From contig NZ_JAIGNI010000047.1 of assembly GCF_026130175.1 (NCBI RefSeq), positions 1-46,489 on the forward strand: 46,489 nt of DNA, written 5' to 3'. Below, in pieces: positions 16,348-25,975 of this stretch (position 1 is the stretch's first letter; every line of letters begins with the position of its first letter). Under the pieces are notes generated by a model, which saw nothing but the letters and a program-made list of their open reading frames with translations, ran no database searches and was not told where the DNA came from. This stretch comes from Lyngbya sp. CCAP 1446/10 (GTDB lineage Bacteria > Cyanobacteriota > Cyanobacteriia > Cyanobacteriales > Microcoleaceae). A program made the position numbers and the translations under genes.

Positions 16348-17028
16348 ATGAAGACAGAAGCTTTCAGTGAGCTATTCCCTCTATTTAAGGGTGCTAACCC
16401 AGAAACCTTGGGAGGGCTGCTATCAAATGCCGTTAAGCATGAGTATCCCCCAGGCCGAGCTGTGGTGATGGAGGATTCTTGGGGTAACGCGATTTATTTT
16501 GTGGTTTCAGGCTGGGTCAAAGTCCGGCTCCTGTCAAACGATCGAGCTGTATCAATGGCTATTTTAGGACGGGGAGCCTTCTTCGGCGAAATGGCCATTC
16601 TTGACGAATCTCCGCGATCGAATGACGTACTTGCTCTATCCCCCGTGCGGCTAATCAGCGTCACGGCTCAGCGATTTATCCAAACCCTGTTTAAAGATCC
16701 GCAATTGCACCACCGGATGCTGCAACTGATGGTGCGGCGACTGCGCCAAACCAATCTCCGCTCTCAACTACAGAACCGCCAGCCAGCGGTTAAACTAGCA
16801 AATACTTTAGTCGAGCTGGGAGAAAGCTACGGTCAAAAAACTGCTGAGGGCAGAGATATCTTCAATATCCCTTATCAAGACTTAGCTGATGTGACAGGTA
16901 TCGCCCTAGATGAAACCAGCAAGATTATGCAAAAACTCGATAGTAAAGGCTGGATCAAAATCGATCCAGAGCACCAAACTATCCATTTGATCAACCTCAA
17001 GCACTTGATTAATTTGGCAAGTCAATGA
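16348..17028 (+). CDS. Crp/Fnr-family transcription regulator
   Basis: This 226-residue protein has a cyclic-nucleotide-binding-like domain at about residues 10-125. The phosphate-binding cassette reads FFGEMAILDESPRSNDV. A long dimer helix follows (LHHRMLQLMVRRLRQTNLRSQLQ), then a winged helix at about 150-222 (FNIPYQDLADVTGIALDETSKIMQKLDSKG, given in two parts here: IPYQDLADVTGI and ETSKIMQKLDSKGW). The cassette keeps the Gly-Glu and Arg-Ser seen in cAMP binders, but Asn follows Arg-Ser where Ala is usual. Ligand binding is therefore uncertain. There are no clustered N-terminal cysteines, so it is not an Fnr-type iron-sulfur sensor. It overlaps the next gene by four bases (ATGA). It is a candidate receiver of cAMP made by the cyclase encoded at 33450. 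Confidence 0.9.
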   Translation: MKTEAFSELFPLFKGANPETLGGLLSNAVKHEYPPGRAVVMEDSWGNAIYFVVSGWVKVRLLSNDRAVSMAILGRGAFFGEMAILDESPRSNDVLALSPVRLISVTAQRFIQTLFKDPQLHHRMLQLMVRRLRQTNLRSQLQNRQPAVKLANTLVELGESYGQKTAEGRDIFNIPYQDLADVTGIALDETSKIMQKLDSKGWIKIDPEHQTIHLINLKHLINLASQ

Positions 17029-18926
17029 CTGATGTCACTTCTTTTGATACCTCCTCCGCTGCCGGCCGCGCGAGCGGACAACTAACAGCACCGATAATTC
17101 AATATTCGGTGGCGATGCCCAATCCTGAATCCCACCTGTTTGAAGTGACTTTGCGCGTGCAAGGTTGGTCGGAGCCGGTGCTGGATTTAAAAATGCCTGT
17201 ATGGACTCCAGGTTCTTACTTGGTTAGAGAGTACGCCCGCCACCTGCAAGATTTTAGCTCGCGATCGGGCGATCGAGCTTTACCTTGGCGCAAAATTAGC
17301 AAAAATCACTGGCAAATCGAGACAAATTCAGTTTCAGATGTCACGGTTTACTACCGGATTTTTGCTAACGAACTGACAGTGCGAACCAATCATTTAGACT
17401 CGACTCACGGTTATTTCAATCCGGCGGCTCTATGCTTTTTTGTACCCGGTTTTGAACACAACTGCTATACGGTGACAGTAGTGCCACCTGAGCCGGAATG
17501 GCGCACGGTGACAACTTTACCACCTATTTCGGGCGATAATCTTACTTTTGCTGCTGCGGATTTTGACACTCTTGTCGATAGTCCTTTTGAGATTGGCTGT
17601 CACGATGCCTACGATTTTGAAGTAATGGGAAAACCCCACCAGCTTGTAGTTTGGGGTAAAGGCAATTTAGAACCAAATCGCGTGATTCTAGATATCCAAA
17701 AAGTGATCGAAGTCGAGGCTCTAATGTTCGGCGGTTTGCCTTACGACCGCTATGTGTTTTTGCTGCATTTGTCTGGCTCTGGCTTTGGTGGTTTGGAACA
17801 CAAAGATAGCTGTACTCTTAACTATTCGCGTTTTGGTTTTCGGGCTAAGGAAAAGTACGAACGCTTTATTCAATTGGTGGCTCACGAGTTTTTTCACCTC
17901 TGGAATGTCAAACGCATTCGACCGAAAGCTCTGGAAGTATTTGACTACGAACAAGAGAATTATACTCCTTCTCTGTGGTTCTCTGAAGGCACGACCAGTT
18001 ATTACGATTTGGTGATTCCGTTTCGAGCTGGGATCTACAGCGTGAAAGGTTATTTCCAAAATGTTGCCAAAGAAATCACTCGTTTGCAAATGACTCCGGG
18101 GCGGAAGGTGCAGCCTGCGAGCGAGTCGAGCTGGGATGCTTGGATTAAACTTTATCGGAGGGATGCTAATAGCGATAATTCGCAGATTTCCTATTATTTG
18201 AAAGGGGAACTTGTTTCGTTTTTGCTGGATTTGTTGATTCGGGCAAAACATGGTAACGCCCGATCGCTCGACGATGTGATGCGTTTGATGTGGCAGCAGT
18301 TTGGGAATGGTCATTATGCTGAAAATGAAGATTTTGACCAAAAATCGGAAACAGAGGCTAAGCCGGGGCAAATAACATCAAATGGACAGTTAAATGCTCG
18401 CTCGCTACCGGCAGAAATAGGCTTTACTCCCGAACAGTTGCAAAGTGCGATCGAGTCTGTAGCCGACATGGATTTGAGCGACTTTTTTGCGCGCTATGTA
18501 GACGGCACAGAAGAATTGCCTTACCACAAATATCTGGAACCTTTCGGGCTGCAAATTTTGGTAGATGAAACTGACCAAACGCCTCGGATTGGTTGGACGT
18601 TGGGAACGGAAAACGGGCGGCAAATGGTTAAATTTGTCGAAGCAGGAGCTCCGGCACAATTGGCCGGAATTGACGCTGGGGACGAGTTACTGGCGATCGC
18701 AGGTTTTCGAGTAAATGCCGAACAAGCGGGCGAGAGGCTGAAAGATTATCAGCCTGGTGACACAGTAGAGGTGACAGTGTTTCACCAAGACGAACTGCGG
18801 ACTTGTCTTGTTACTCTCGCCACACCGCGCCCAGGCCGTTACTCGATCGTACCAGTCGATCGACCAAGCCCTATTCAGAAACAAAACTTTATGGGGTGGC
18901 TGGGTGTTCCCCTATCGAATTTGTGA
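17025..18926 (+). CDS. M61-family metallopeptidase with PDZ domain
   Basis: This 633-residue peptidase is related to glycyl aminopeptidase. The zinc motif is HEFFHLWNVKRIRP (HExxH) at about residue 288, and the third ligand is the Glu of LWFSEGTTSYYD about 40 residues on. The N-terminal 160 residues form the beta-rich domain of the family. A PDZ domain lies at about 525-610 (GAPAQLAGIDAGDELLAIAG). All catalytic residues look present. I see no signal peptide, so it is probably cytosolic. Its ATG overlaps the stop of the Crp/Fnr gene (ATGA), so the pair is translationally coupled. Coupling of a Crp-type regulator to this peptidase is unusual and the link is unknown. Confidence 0.9.
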   Translation: MTDVTSFDTSSAAGRASGQLTAPIIQYSVAMPNPESHLFEVTLRVQGWSEPVLDLKMPVWTPGSYLVREYARHLQDFSSRSGDRALPWRKISKNHWQIETNSVSDVTVYYRIFANELTVRTNHLDSTHGYFNPAALCFFVPGFEHNCYTVTVVPPEPEWRTVTTLPPISGDNLTFAAADFDTLVDSPFEIGCHDAYDFEVMGKPHQLVVWGKGNLEPNRVILDIQKVIEVEALMFGGLPYDRYVFLLHLSGSGFGGLEHKDSCTLNYSRFGFRAKEKYERFIQLVAHEFFHLWNVKRIRPKALEVFDYEQENYTPSLWFSEGTTSYYDLVIPFRAGIYSVKGYFQNVAKEITRLQMTPGRKVQPASESSWDAWIKLYRRDANSDNSQISYYLKGELVSFLLDLLIRAKHGNARSLDDVMRLMWQQFGNGHYAENEDFDQKSETEAKPGQITSNGQLNARSLPAEIGFTPEQLQSAIESVADMDLSDFFARYVDGTEELPYHKYLEPFGLQILVDETDQTPRIGWTLGTENGRQMVKFVEAGAPAQLAGIDAGDELLAIAGFRVNAEQAGERLKDYQPGDTVEVTVFHQDELRTCLVTLATPRPGRYSIVPVDRPSPIQKQNFMGWLGVPLSNL

Positions 18927-19001
18927 CATAAATGAAGGGGAAGGGGAAGGGGAAGACAAAAAGGAATCACGCTCAATTCCCAATTTTCAATTCCCAAAGC
19001 C

Positions 19002-19197
19002 GTGTCAACAATCGCCTAAAACCCTTGTATCTCTCGCTTATAGCATAGTCTAGATCCCCCTAAATCCCCCGAAAGCAAGGGGGAATTTGAAAATGCTCTT
19101 TCTTGTCCCTCCCTTGGGAAGGGAGGTTAGGGGGGATCGAGGCCCTAATCGTCAAACGGCAGACTGGTACTACATAAGATATTCAGTTGACACCAAT
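19002..19197. mobile_element. MITE-like palindromic element, copy 2
   Basis: The 196-bp element begins with GTGTCAAC (19002-19009) and ends with GTTGACACCAAT (19186-19197), an inverted pair. Its core palindrome spans 19053-19138. It aligns along its whole length with the element at 882-1072, including the conserved words TTGTATCTCT and CTAATCGTCAAAC, with scattered differences and small indels. Confidence 0.75.
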
Positions 19198-19201
19198 CAC
19201 C

Positions 19202-19250
19202 AATGACTACTGACCAATGACTACTGACCAATGACTACTGACCAATGACC
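19202..19250. repeat. 14-bp tandem repeat AATGACTACTGACC
   Basis: Three perfect 14-bp copies plus a half copy (two heptamers per unit) lie just before the TerB-like gene. They are followed by CAATTNC heptamers reaching almost to the ATG at 19289. Confidence 0.85.
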
Positions 19251-19288
19251 AATTTTCAATTCCCAATTAGCAATTACCAATTTTAACT

Positions 19289-19756
19289 ATGCAAACCCCA
19301 CCACCTCCATCAATTACGCCCCGCCAGATGAACCTGCTGAGAATTGTTGCTTCAATGGCCTGGGCTGACGGCGAACTGGCGACAGAAGAAGTTAATTTAA
19401 TGCTCGATCGCTTTTGCCGTTTGTTTGCCCCAGATGCCGATGGACAACAAATGCAACAGGAATTGCGGGATTACATCATGCAAAATATCCCCCTTGACGA
19501 GTTGATTCACCAACTAGAAACTCAAGAGGAAAAAGAATTAGTCTTGCAACTTGGCTATGAAGTGATTGCATCTAGTTCTCGCACTCCCGATGAACCCAAA
19601 ATTAACGCTGACGAAGCCGCAGCTTATCAAAAATTAGTGCAGTTGCTGAATCTTTCAGACGATACTGTCAAGCGTGTTGAAGCAGAAGCATCAGATACTT
19701 CGGAGGGAATTGTAGAGAAGATGGCTCAAAAATTAGAAAAGTTCATCAAGCGCTAG
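19289..19756 (+). CDS. TerB-family (tellurite-resistance-like) protein
   Basis: This 155-residue helical protein has the TerB signature. Near the N-terminus it has LLRIVASMAWADGELATEEV with the characteristic acidic DGE, and a second half with repeated helices. TerB-like domains bind divalent metal and are found in stress and membrane-linked complexes. No other ter genes lie nearby, so tellurite resistance should not be assumed. The C-terminal 35 residues are charged and may form a coil. The start at ATG 19289 directly follows heptamer repeats with no visible ribosome site. It lies upstream of the giant kinase gene in the same direction but is separated by 198 bases with repeats. Confidence 0.8.
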   Translation: MQTPPPPSITPRQMNLLRIVASMAWADGELATEEVNLMLDRFCRLFAPDADGQQMQQELRDYIMQNIPLDELIHQLETQEEKELVLQLGYEVIASSSRTPDEPKINADEAAAYQKLVQLLNLSDDTVKRVEAEASDTSEGIVEKMAQKLEKFIKR

Positions 19757-19767
19757 TTTGGACATAC

Positions 19768-19850
19768 GGTTTTCACCGTCGGCTATTCAACCCGCGGAGG
19801 CTCGTGAGTGTTTGTATAGCCGCGGTTTCAACCGCCGGGTATTCACCATC
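19768..19850. repeat. GCGGTTTCAACCGC-type palindromic repeats
   Basis: The spacer between the TerB-like and kinase genes holds palindromic pieces such as GCGGTTTCAACCGC and CCGCGGAGGC. They are of the same family as the block at 29082-29305. Confidence 0.6.
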
Positions 19851-19954
19851 ATTATTCACTATTTTTGTTTGTCCGTAATTTCACTCTCTTGCTTCTAATT
19901 CTGCATAGTGCACTGTAGAGTTATAAACTAATTTATTGACGGGAATCAAAATTT

Positions 19955-22900
19955 ATGCTCCCAGCTTTGAGAATTGCTAGTTATGACTTACAAGAACTCA
20001 TCCACCAAGGAACTAACACAGCTATTTATCGTGCAGTATCGATCGCAAACCGACTGCCTGCCATCCTCAAAGTTTTAAATACAGAATATCCTACCCTAGA
20101 ACAGATAACTCGCTTAAAACACGAATATCAGATCACCGCATATCTCGATTGCGAGCACACCGTAAAAGTCGATCGCCTAGAAATTCACCCAAACTGCTTA
20201 GTATTAATCTTAGAAGATTTTGGCGGCATCTCGCTCAAACAGTGGATGGCAAAAGCCGGGAATGCTGGCAGGATTTCTGCAACGCATGAGACACAACCGC
20301 TTGCAGACGGCGGGGAAAGCGCTGCGATTCGCACAACTGTTGTGGAAGCAGCAACTGCGCGTTACCAATTGCCGATCGCCCAATTCTTAAACATCGCCAT
20401 CCAATTAGCAAAAGCTTTAGTATTCCTGCATCAAAATCAAATCATTCATAAAGACATCAAACCAGCTAATGTTATCATAAACCCCGAAACAATGCAAGTA
20501 AAACTTGCAGATTTTAGCATTGCTTCGCGGTTAAACAAAGAAACGCCAAACTTAAAAAATCCCGATCGCCTAGAAGGAACCCTCGCCTATATGTCCCCGG
20601 AACAAACCGGGCGGATGAATCGCGCTGTAGACTACCGCAGCGACTTCTACTCTCTAGGTGTAACCTTTTACGAATTGCTGACAGGAAAATTGCCATTTAC
20701 CAGCAACGAACCGCTGGAATTAGTCCACTGTCACATTGCCAAACAACCAATTCCCCTTCAAGAATTAAATCCGCAAATCCCCCCAGTTTTGGCAGAAATT
20801 GCCGAAAAACTGATGGCAAAAAATGCCGAAGACAGGTATCAAACAGCAACCGGATTGTTAGCTGATTTAGAACGCTGCCAGAATCAAATCGAGGATTCAG
20901 GGAAAATTTCTAATTTTATTCCCGGACAACTAGATGCCATGAGTCAGTTGTTAATTCCACAAAAACTTTACGGGCGAGAAAAACAAATAACACAATTATT
21001 GCAAGCCTTCGATCGCGCTAGCAAAGGCAGCAGTGAAATTGTCTTGGTAGGTGGCTATTCCGGGATTGGTAAATCAGCATTAGTCCACGAAATTCTGCGT
21101 AATTTAACCAGGCAGCGCGGATACTTGGTTTCGGGCAAATTTGACCAATTCAAGCGCAATGTTCCCTATGCTTGTTTCAATCAAGCCATGCGGAGTTTGG
21201 TGCAGCAGATTTTGACTGAAAGCCAAGCTCAGATTGAGTCGTGGCGAGAAAAAATGCTGCGAGTTTTGGATGCGAATGCTCGAATTGCGATCGAAGTCAT
21301 CCCCGAATTAGAATTAATTTTAGGCCCGCAACCAGACGTAGCACAACTGGGGGCGATCGAATCTCAAAACCGCTTCAACCGAGTGATGCAGCAGTTACTT
21401 CAAGCAATTGCCACCGCCGAACATCCCTTAGTAATGTTTCTCGACGACTGCCAGTGGATAGATGCTGCAACAGTCAATTTATATCAACAAAATGGCCTCG
21501 CAAAAATCCCTTACTTGCTAGTAATTGTTGCTTATCGGGATAACGAAGTCAGCCCGACGCATCCATTGATGCTAGCGAATGAAGCAATTCGAGCTGCGGG
21601 CATTCCGATAACAGCTATTACTTTAGAACCCCTAGCAATTGGCAGCGCCATTCAACTAATTGCTGAAACTTTGAGATGTGCTGCTGAAACAGCGAGTCCG
21701 CTGGCGAATTTGCTAGTGCAAAAAACTGACGGAAATCCATTTTTTTTCAAGCAAATGCTGAAGTATTTGCATCAAAAAGGCTGGTTGAGATTTCACCCGC
21801 AGGCTGCTGAGTGGCAGTGGGATATTAAACATATTCAACGCCAGGATATTTCAGAAAATGTTGTCGATTTGATGGTGAATAAAATTAAAACTTTGTCAAC
21901 TGCAACCCAGCGAATTTTGCAATTAGCGGCTTGTACAGACAATCAGTTTAGTTTGGATGTACTGTCGGTGGCTAGCGGACAATCTTGGACTCAAACAGCG
22001 CAGGATTTGTGGGAAGCGTTACAGGTGGGCTTGATTTTACCTGTAGGTAATAGCTATCGGATTCCGCAAGTATTTGAGCCGGAAGAGTTGGAAAAGTTGG
22101 GGATAACGGCTGGAGATGTGTGCTACAAATTTATGCACGATCGCGTTCAGCAAGCTGCTTATGCCATGATTCCTGACGCACAGAAAGAACCTGTTCATTT
22201 GGCGATCGGGCGTTTGTTGTTGCACAGAAGTACCGCATCCCAACGGCAAGAACGAATTTTTGATATTGTCAATCATTTGAATTTTGCTGGCGGGTTGATT
22301 TCCGAGTTGAGCGAAAAGTATGAATTAGCTGAGTTAAATTTGCAGGCTGGCAAAACTGCGAAAGCTGCTTCTGCGTTTGAAACGGCGCTGAGTTTTTTCC
22401 AGTCGGGCTGCAACTGTTTATCGGCACAAAGCTGGGAAGATAATTATGCGTTAACTTGGGCGCTGTATTTTGAATTGGGCGAAGCTGAATATTTGAATGG
22501 GAAAAATGACGAGGCTTTGGCAATTCTAGACTTCATTTTGCCTCCAACTCAGACATTGTTAGAGCGGTGTCGGATTAATGAGTTGAAAATGACTTGTCTG
22601 CGGATGAAAAATGATTTGCCTGCGGCTTATCAGTTAGGTATCGAAACGCTGCAATTGTTGGGAATTGAGTTTGAAGCTGACCCGGATGATGGGTATTTGC
22701 TTAGGGAGTTGGCAAAGACGAAGGAGATGATTGGGGGTTCGATCGCCAATTTAGCCGATTTACCAGAGCTCACCGATCCGCTGCAACTCGCCGCCCACCG
22801 GATTTTGAAAGAACTTTACCCCATTGCTTACTTTACCAGTCCCAACGCTCAATTTTTGTGCGCGATGAAGTTTGTGCAGGCGACAATCGAACATGGTAAC

Positions 22901-25900
22901 TGCCGGATTTCCGCCTTTGGCTACATTGTGTATGCCTTTACTTTGATTGTTAAATATGGCGAAATTGAGGCTGGTTTGGCAGCAGGAGAACTGGGTTTAA
23001 CTCTCTACGAACGCTGGGATGCTAAAGAGTTAAGTGCTTATATTTTCTTGCTGTGGGGGGCTTGTTTGCACTACATCAAACATATTGATGAGTCCAAGGT
23101 TTTTATCGTCAAAGCTTTTAATAGCGGTTTAGAGACAGGTGCTTATCAGTGGTCGGGATATGCTGCGATTAATTGTCTTTGGTTCAGCTTTTACGGCAAT
23201 GAATCGCTGCAAAAAACCACCGCTGTTATTGAGGAATTTATACCTGTTTTGCAAAAAATTGACCGCAATATGCTAGCATTTTTTATGCTAAATAAATCGG
23301 CAATTGCTCGGCTTACTCGTGCTGCCGAGAGTGCAGAAAATCCCCCAACTTTCATCGACGAAGAGTCGCTATTAGAATTTGCTGAAGCCTCGGCAGATTT
23401 GATGACTTCTTGTGTGGTTTATATCTACAAACTAACCGTGGCGAATTGGTTTGGCGAGGTCGATCGAGCATTAGAATATGCCAATATTGGTGCTAAATTC
23501 TTGCCTGGTGTTGCGGGGATTTTCCTGAGTCCGGTTTTTTGCTTCCACCGGGCTATAGCCCTGGCTGCTGCTTGTACAAATGCCAGCGAGGGCGAGAATC
23601 GCCAAATCTACCTAGAACAGCTTAACCTGAGTCTGGAAGAACTTCGAGAATTTGCGAAAAACTGTCCTGCAAATTACCAGCACAAGTATTTAGCCATCCG
23701 GGCCGAAGTGGCGCGGTTGTCGGGACAAAAGTATGAGGCGGCAGAATGCTACGATAGTGCGATCGCCCTCGCAATAGAAAACGGCTTCATTCAAGATGCC
23801 GCACTCGTTAATGAATTAGCTGCCCGATTTTATTTCTCTCAAAATCGGCTTATTTTCGTCAAAAATTACCTCAACGATGCCAGAGTTTGCTATCTCCAGT
23901 GGGGCGCTACAGCGAAAGTCCGTCAACTCGAACAATATTATGCCAATTTATTTCCTGAAGCTGTTGAGTTGCGAATTGCTGCAACTGTAACCGCGAGTAC
24001 ATCTAGTCATGCTAATGTCTTAGATTTAGCAACAGTAATCAAAGCATCTGAGGCAATTTATAGTGAAATTGTCTTAGAAAAATTGTTGAAGAAACTGCTG
24101 CACATTATCTTAGAAAACGCTGGCGCGCAAAAAGGTTGTATTCTTTTAGAAAGAGACGGGCAACTGTTTGTTGAAGTCTCGGATACTAACCGCATGACAT
24201 CAGCCACATTTCAGGAGTCAATGCTGGTTGAAAATAGCTCGGATGTTGCTATTTCTATAATCAAGTATGTTGGGATAACTCAGCAACCGCTGGTATTGAG
24301 CGATGCAAGTCAAGAAAAAATTTACCAAGCGGATACTTACATTCAGAATTGCCAACCCAAATCGATTTTATGCGCGCCGATTTTGTATCAAACTAAGTTG
24401 ATTGGCATTGTGTATTTAGAGAATAATATGGCGATTGGAGCATTTACGCGCGATCGGCTAGAACTGTTGCAACTGTTAACGACGCAAGCGGCGATCGCCA
24501 TTGAAAACGCCCGCCTCTACGCCCGCGAACAACACAAATCCCGCCAGTTGACTGAATCTCTCGAAAACCTGCAACAGTTCCAAGTCGAACTCATCCAAAA
24601 AGAACAACAATACCGCAGCATATTTGAGACAGTAGTAGACGGACTTTCGCTGATGGAATTGGATACCGGTAAATTCATCGCAGCTAACCCCGCACTCTGT
24701 CAAATTTATGGCTATTCTCAGGAGGAATTACTGCGTTTAACTCCGCCAGATTACATTCTCCCAGAGTATCTGCATTTATTCGCCGAATGGCAACAAACTA
24801 TAAGAAGACGCCAAGAATTTAGCTGTCAAGCAGTCATACAGAGAAAAGATGGTACGCTGTGCGATGTTGAGGTAAAAGCAAACTTTTTTGAGTACGATGC
24901 GCAACCCCACGCCCTGGTAATTAATCGCGATATTAGCGATCGCAAACGTGCCGAAAAAGCTGTGCAAACATCGGAAGCTCAATTGAGACAAAAAGCTGAA
25001 GATTTAGAAGCAATACTCATTCAACTCCAACAAACTCAAGCACAATTAGTTCAAACTGAAAAAATATCGCAACTCGGACAACTGGTTGCTGGAGTTGCCC
25101 ACGAAGTGAATAATCCCGTTAGTTTTATTTCTGGCAACTTGCATCATGCCAAAGACTATGTTAGCGATTTGATAAGTTTAGTCCAGGTTTATCAAGACAA
25201 CTTTCCTGATCCGGGTCAACAAGTTTTAGATGAAATAGAAGCGATTGAATTAGAATATTTAGTTGAAGATTTGCCGAAGATGATTGACTCGATGAGATTG
25301 GGAACAGATCGCATCCGCGACATCATGCAATCTTTACGAAATTACTCGCGTAGCGACGGGATTGAGAAAAAACCAGCAAATATTCATGAAGGAATTGATA
25401 CCACATTAATGATTTTGTCGCACCGACTCAAAGCCAATAGCCATCGCCCCACGATTCAAGTCATCAAAAACTACGGGGAATTGCCTAATATAGAATGCTA
25501 TCCGGGGCAATTGAATCAGGTATTTATGAATTTGATCGCTAATGCGATCGATGCTTTGGAAGAATCTAATTTTGGTAAAACCTACAAACAGATTGAGAGC
25601 AATCCCAATATAATTACAATTTCGACCTCTGCGGAAAACAGCAGCGAAAAACTGATAAATCGTACAGTAAAGATTCGGATAGCTGACAATGGACTTGGAA
25701 TGTCAAAAGACATCAAACGAAAATTGTTTACGCCATTCTTTACAACTAAAGCTGAAGGTAAAGGAACCGGATTGGGACTGCCAATTTGCCACGATATAGT
25801 CACAAAAAAACACGGGGGAAGTTTAGAATGTGTTTCAGCGCCGGGAATCGGCACAGAATTTGCGATCGCCCTTCCGGTGCACAACATTCCTATCAAGGAT

Positions 25901-25906
25901 AATTAG
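19955..25906 (+). CDS. hybrid Ser/Thr kinase - AAA ATPase - GAF - PAS - histidine kinase
   Basis: This 1983-residue signalling protein joins two kinase types. Residues about 10-310 are a eukaryotic-type kinase (lysine in AILKVL, HKDIKPANV near 165, DFS in place of DFG near 186, YMSPEQ near 212). An AAA_16 ATPase follows with Walker A GGYSGIGKSALV near 366 and Walker B FLDDCQWID near 495. Then comes a helical, TPR-like middle, a GAF domain (about 1365-1523) and a PAS domain (about 1549-1665). Last is a histidine kinase with H-box AGVAHEVNNPVSF near 1712, N-box NLIANAIDALE near 1858, DNGLGMS near 1911 and GKGTGLGLPI near 1936. The order is that of the HstK-type kinases of filamentous cyanobacteria. 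A low-complexity insert of about 35 residues (around 95-130) sits in the kinase domain. No response regulator is nearby. Confidence 0.95.
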   Translation: MLPALRIASYDLQELIHQGTNTAIYRAVSIANRLPAILKVLNTEYPTLEQITRLKHEYQITAYLDCEHTVKVDRLEIHPNCLVLILEDFGGISLKQWMAKAGNAGRISATHETQPLADGGESAAIRTTVVEAATARYQLPIAQFLNIAIQLAKALVFLHQNQIIHKDIKPANVIINPETMQVKLADFSIASRLNKETPNLKNPDRLEGTLAYMSPEQTGRMNRAVDYRSDFYSLGVTFYELLTGKLPFTSNEPLELVHCHIAKQPIPLQELNPQIPPVLAEIAEKLMAKNAEDRYQTATGLLADLERCQNQIEDSGKISNFIPGQLDAMSQLLIPQKLYGREKQITQLLQAFDRASKGSSEIVLVGGYSGIGKSALVHEILRNLTRQRGYLVSGKFDQFKRNVPYACFNQAMRSLVQQILTESQAQIESWREKMLRVLDANARIAIEVIPELELILGPQPDVAQLGAIESQNRFNRVMQQLLQAIATAEHPLVMFLDDCQWIDAATVNLYQQNGLAKIPYLLVIVAYRDNEVSPTHPLMLANEAIRAAGIPITAITLEPLAIGSAIQLIAETLRCAAETASPLANLLVQKTDGNPFFFKQMLKYLHQKGWLRFHPQAAEWQWDIKHIQRQDISENVVDLMVNKIKTLSTATQRILQLAACTDNQFSLDVLSVASGQSWTQTAQDLWEALQVGLILPVGNSYRIPQVFEPEELEKLGITAGDVCYKFMHDRVQQAAYAMIPDAQKEPVHLAIGRLLLHRSTASQRQERIFDIVNHLNFAGGLISELSEKYELAELNLQAGKTAKAASAFETALSFFQSGCNCLSAQSWEDNYALTWALYFELGEAEYLNGKNDEALAILDFILPPTQTLLERCRINELKMTCLRMKNDLPAAYQLGIETLQLLGIEFEADPDDGYLLRELAKTKEMIGGSIANLADLPELTDPLQLAAHRILKELYPIAYFTSPNAQFLCAMKFVQATIEHGNCRISAFGYIVYAFTLIVKYGEIEAGLAAGELGLTLYERWDAKELSAYIFLLWGACLHYIKHIDESKVFIVKAFNSGLETGAYQWSGYAAINCLWFSFYGNESLQKTTAVIEEFIPVLQKIDRNMLAFFMLNKSAIARLTRAAESAENPPTFIDEESLLEFAEASADLMTSCVVYIYKLTVANWFGEVDRALEYANIGAKFLPGVAGIFLSPVFCFHRAIALAAACTNASEGENRQIYLEQLNLSLEELREFAKNCPANYQHKYLAIRAEVARLSGQKYEAAECYDSAIALAIENGFIQDAALVNELAARFYFSQNRLIFVKNYLNDARVCYLQWGATAKVRQLEQYYANLFPEAVELRIAATVTASTSSHANVLDLATVIKASEAIYSEIVLEKLLKKLLHIILENAGAQKGCILLERDGQLFVEVSDTNRMTSATFQESMLVENSSDVAISIIKYVGITQQPLVLSDASQEKIYQADTYIQNCQPKSILCAPILYQTKLIGIVYLENNMAIGAFTRDRLELLQLLTTQAAIAIENARLYAREQHKSRQLTESLENLQQFQVELIQKEQQYRSIFETVVDGLSLMELDTGKFIAANPALCQIYGYSQEELLRLTPPDYILPEYLHLFAEWQQTIRRRQEFSCQAVIQRKDGTLCDVEVKANFFEYDAQPHALVINRDISDRKRAEKAVQTSEAQLRQKAEDLEAILIQLQQTQAQLVQTEKISQLGQLVAGVAHEVNNPVSFISGNLHHAKDYVSDLISLVQVYQDNFPDPGQQVLDEIEAIELEYLVEDLPKMIDSMRLGTDRIRDIMQSLRNYSRSDGIEKKPANIHEGIDTTLMILSHRLKANSHRPTIQVIKNYGELPNIECYPGQLNQVFMNLIANAIDALEESNFGKTYKQIESNPNIITISTSAENSSEKLINRTVKIRIADNGLGMSKDIKRKLFTPFFTTKAEGKGTGLGLPICHDIVTKKHGGSLECVSAPGIGTEFAIALPVHNIPIKDN

Positions 25907-25975
25907 GGCATTAGGCAAAGCCAAGTGATCCCGGTGTGCGATACGAATTTATGGCAGCGAGTAGGACGATCGCCC

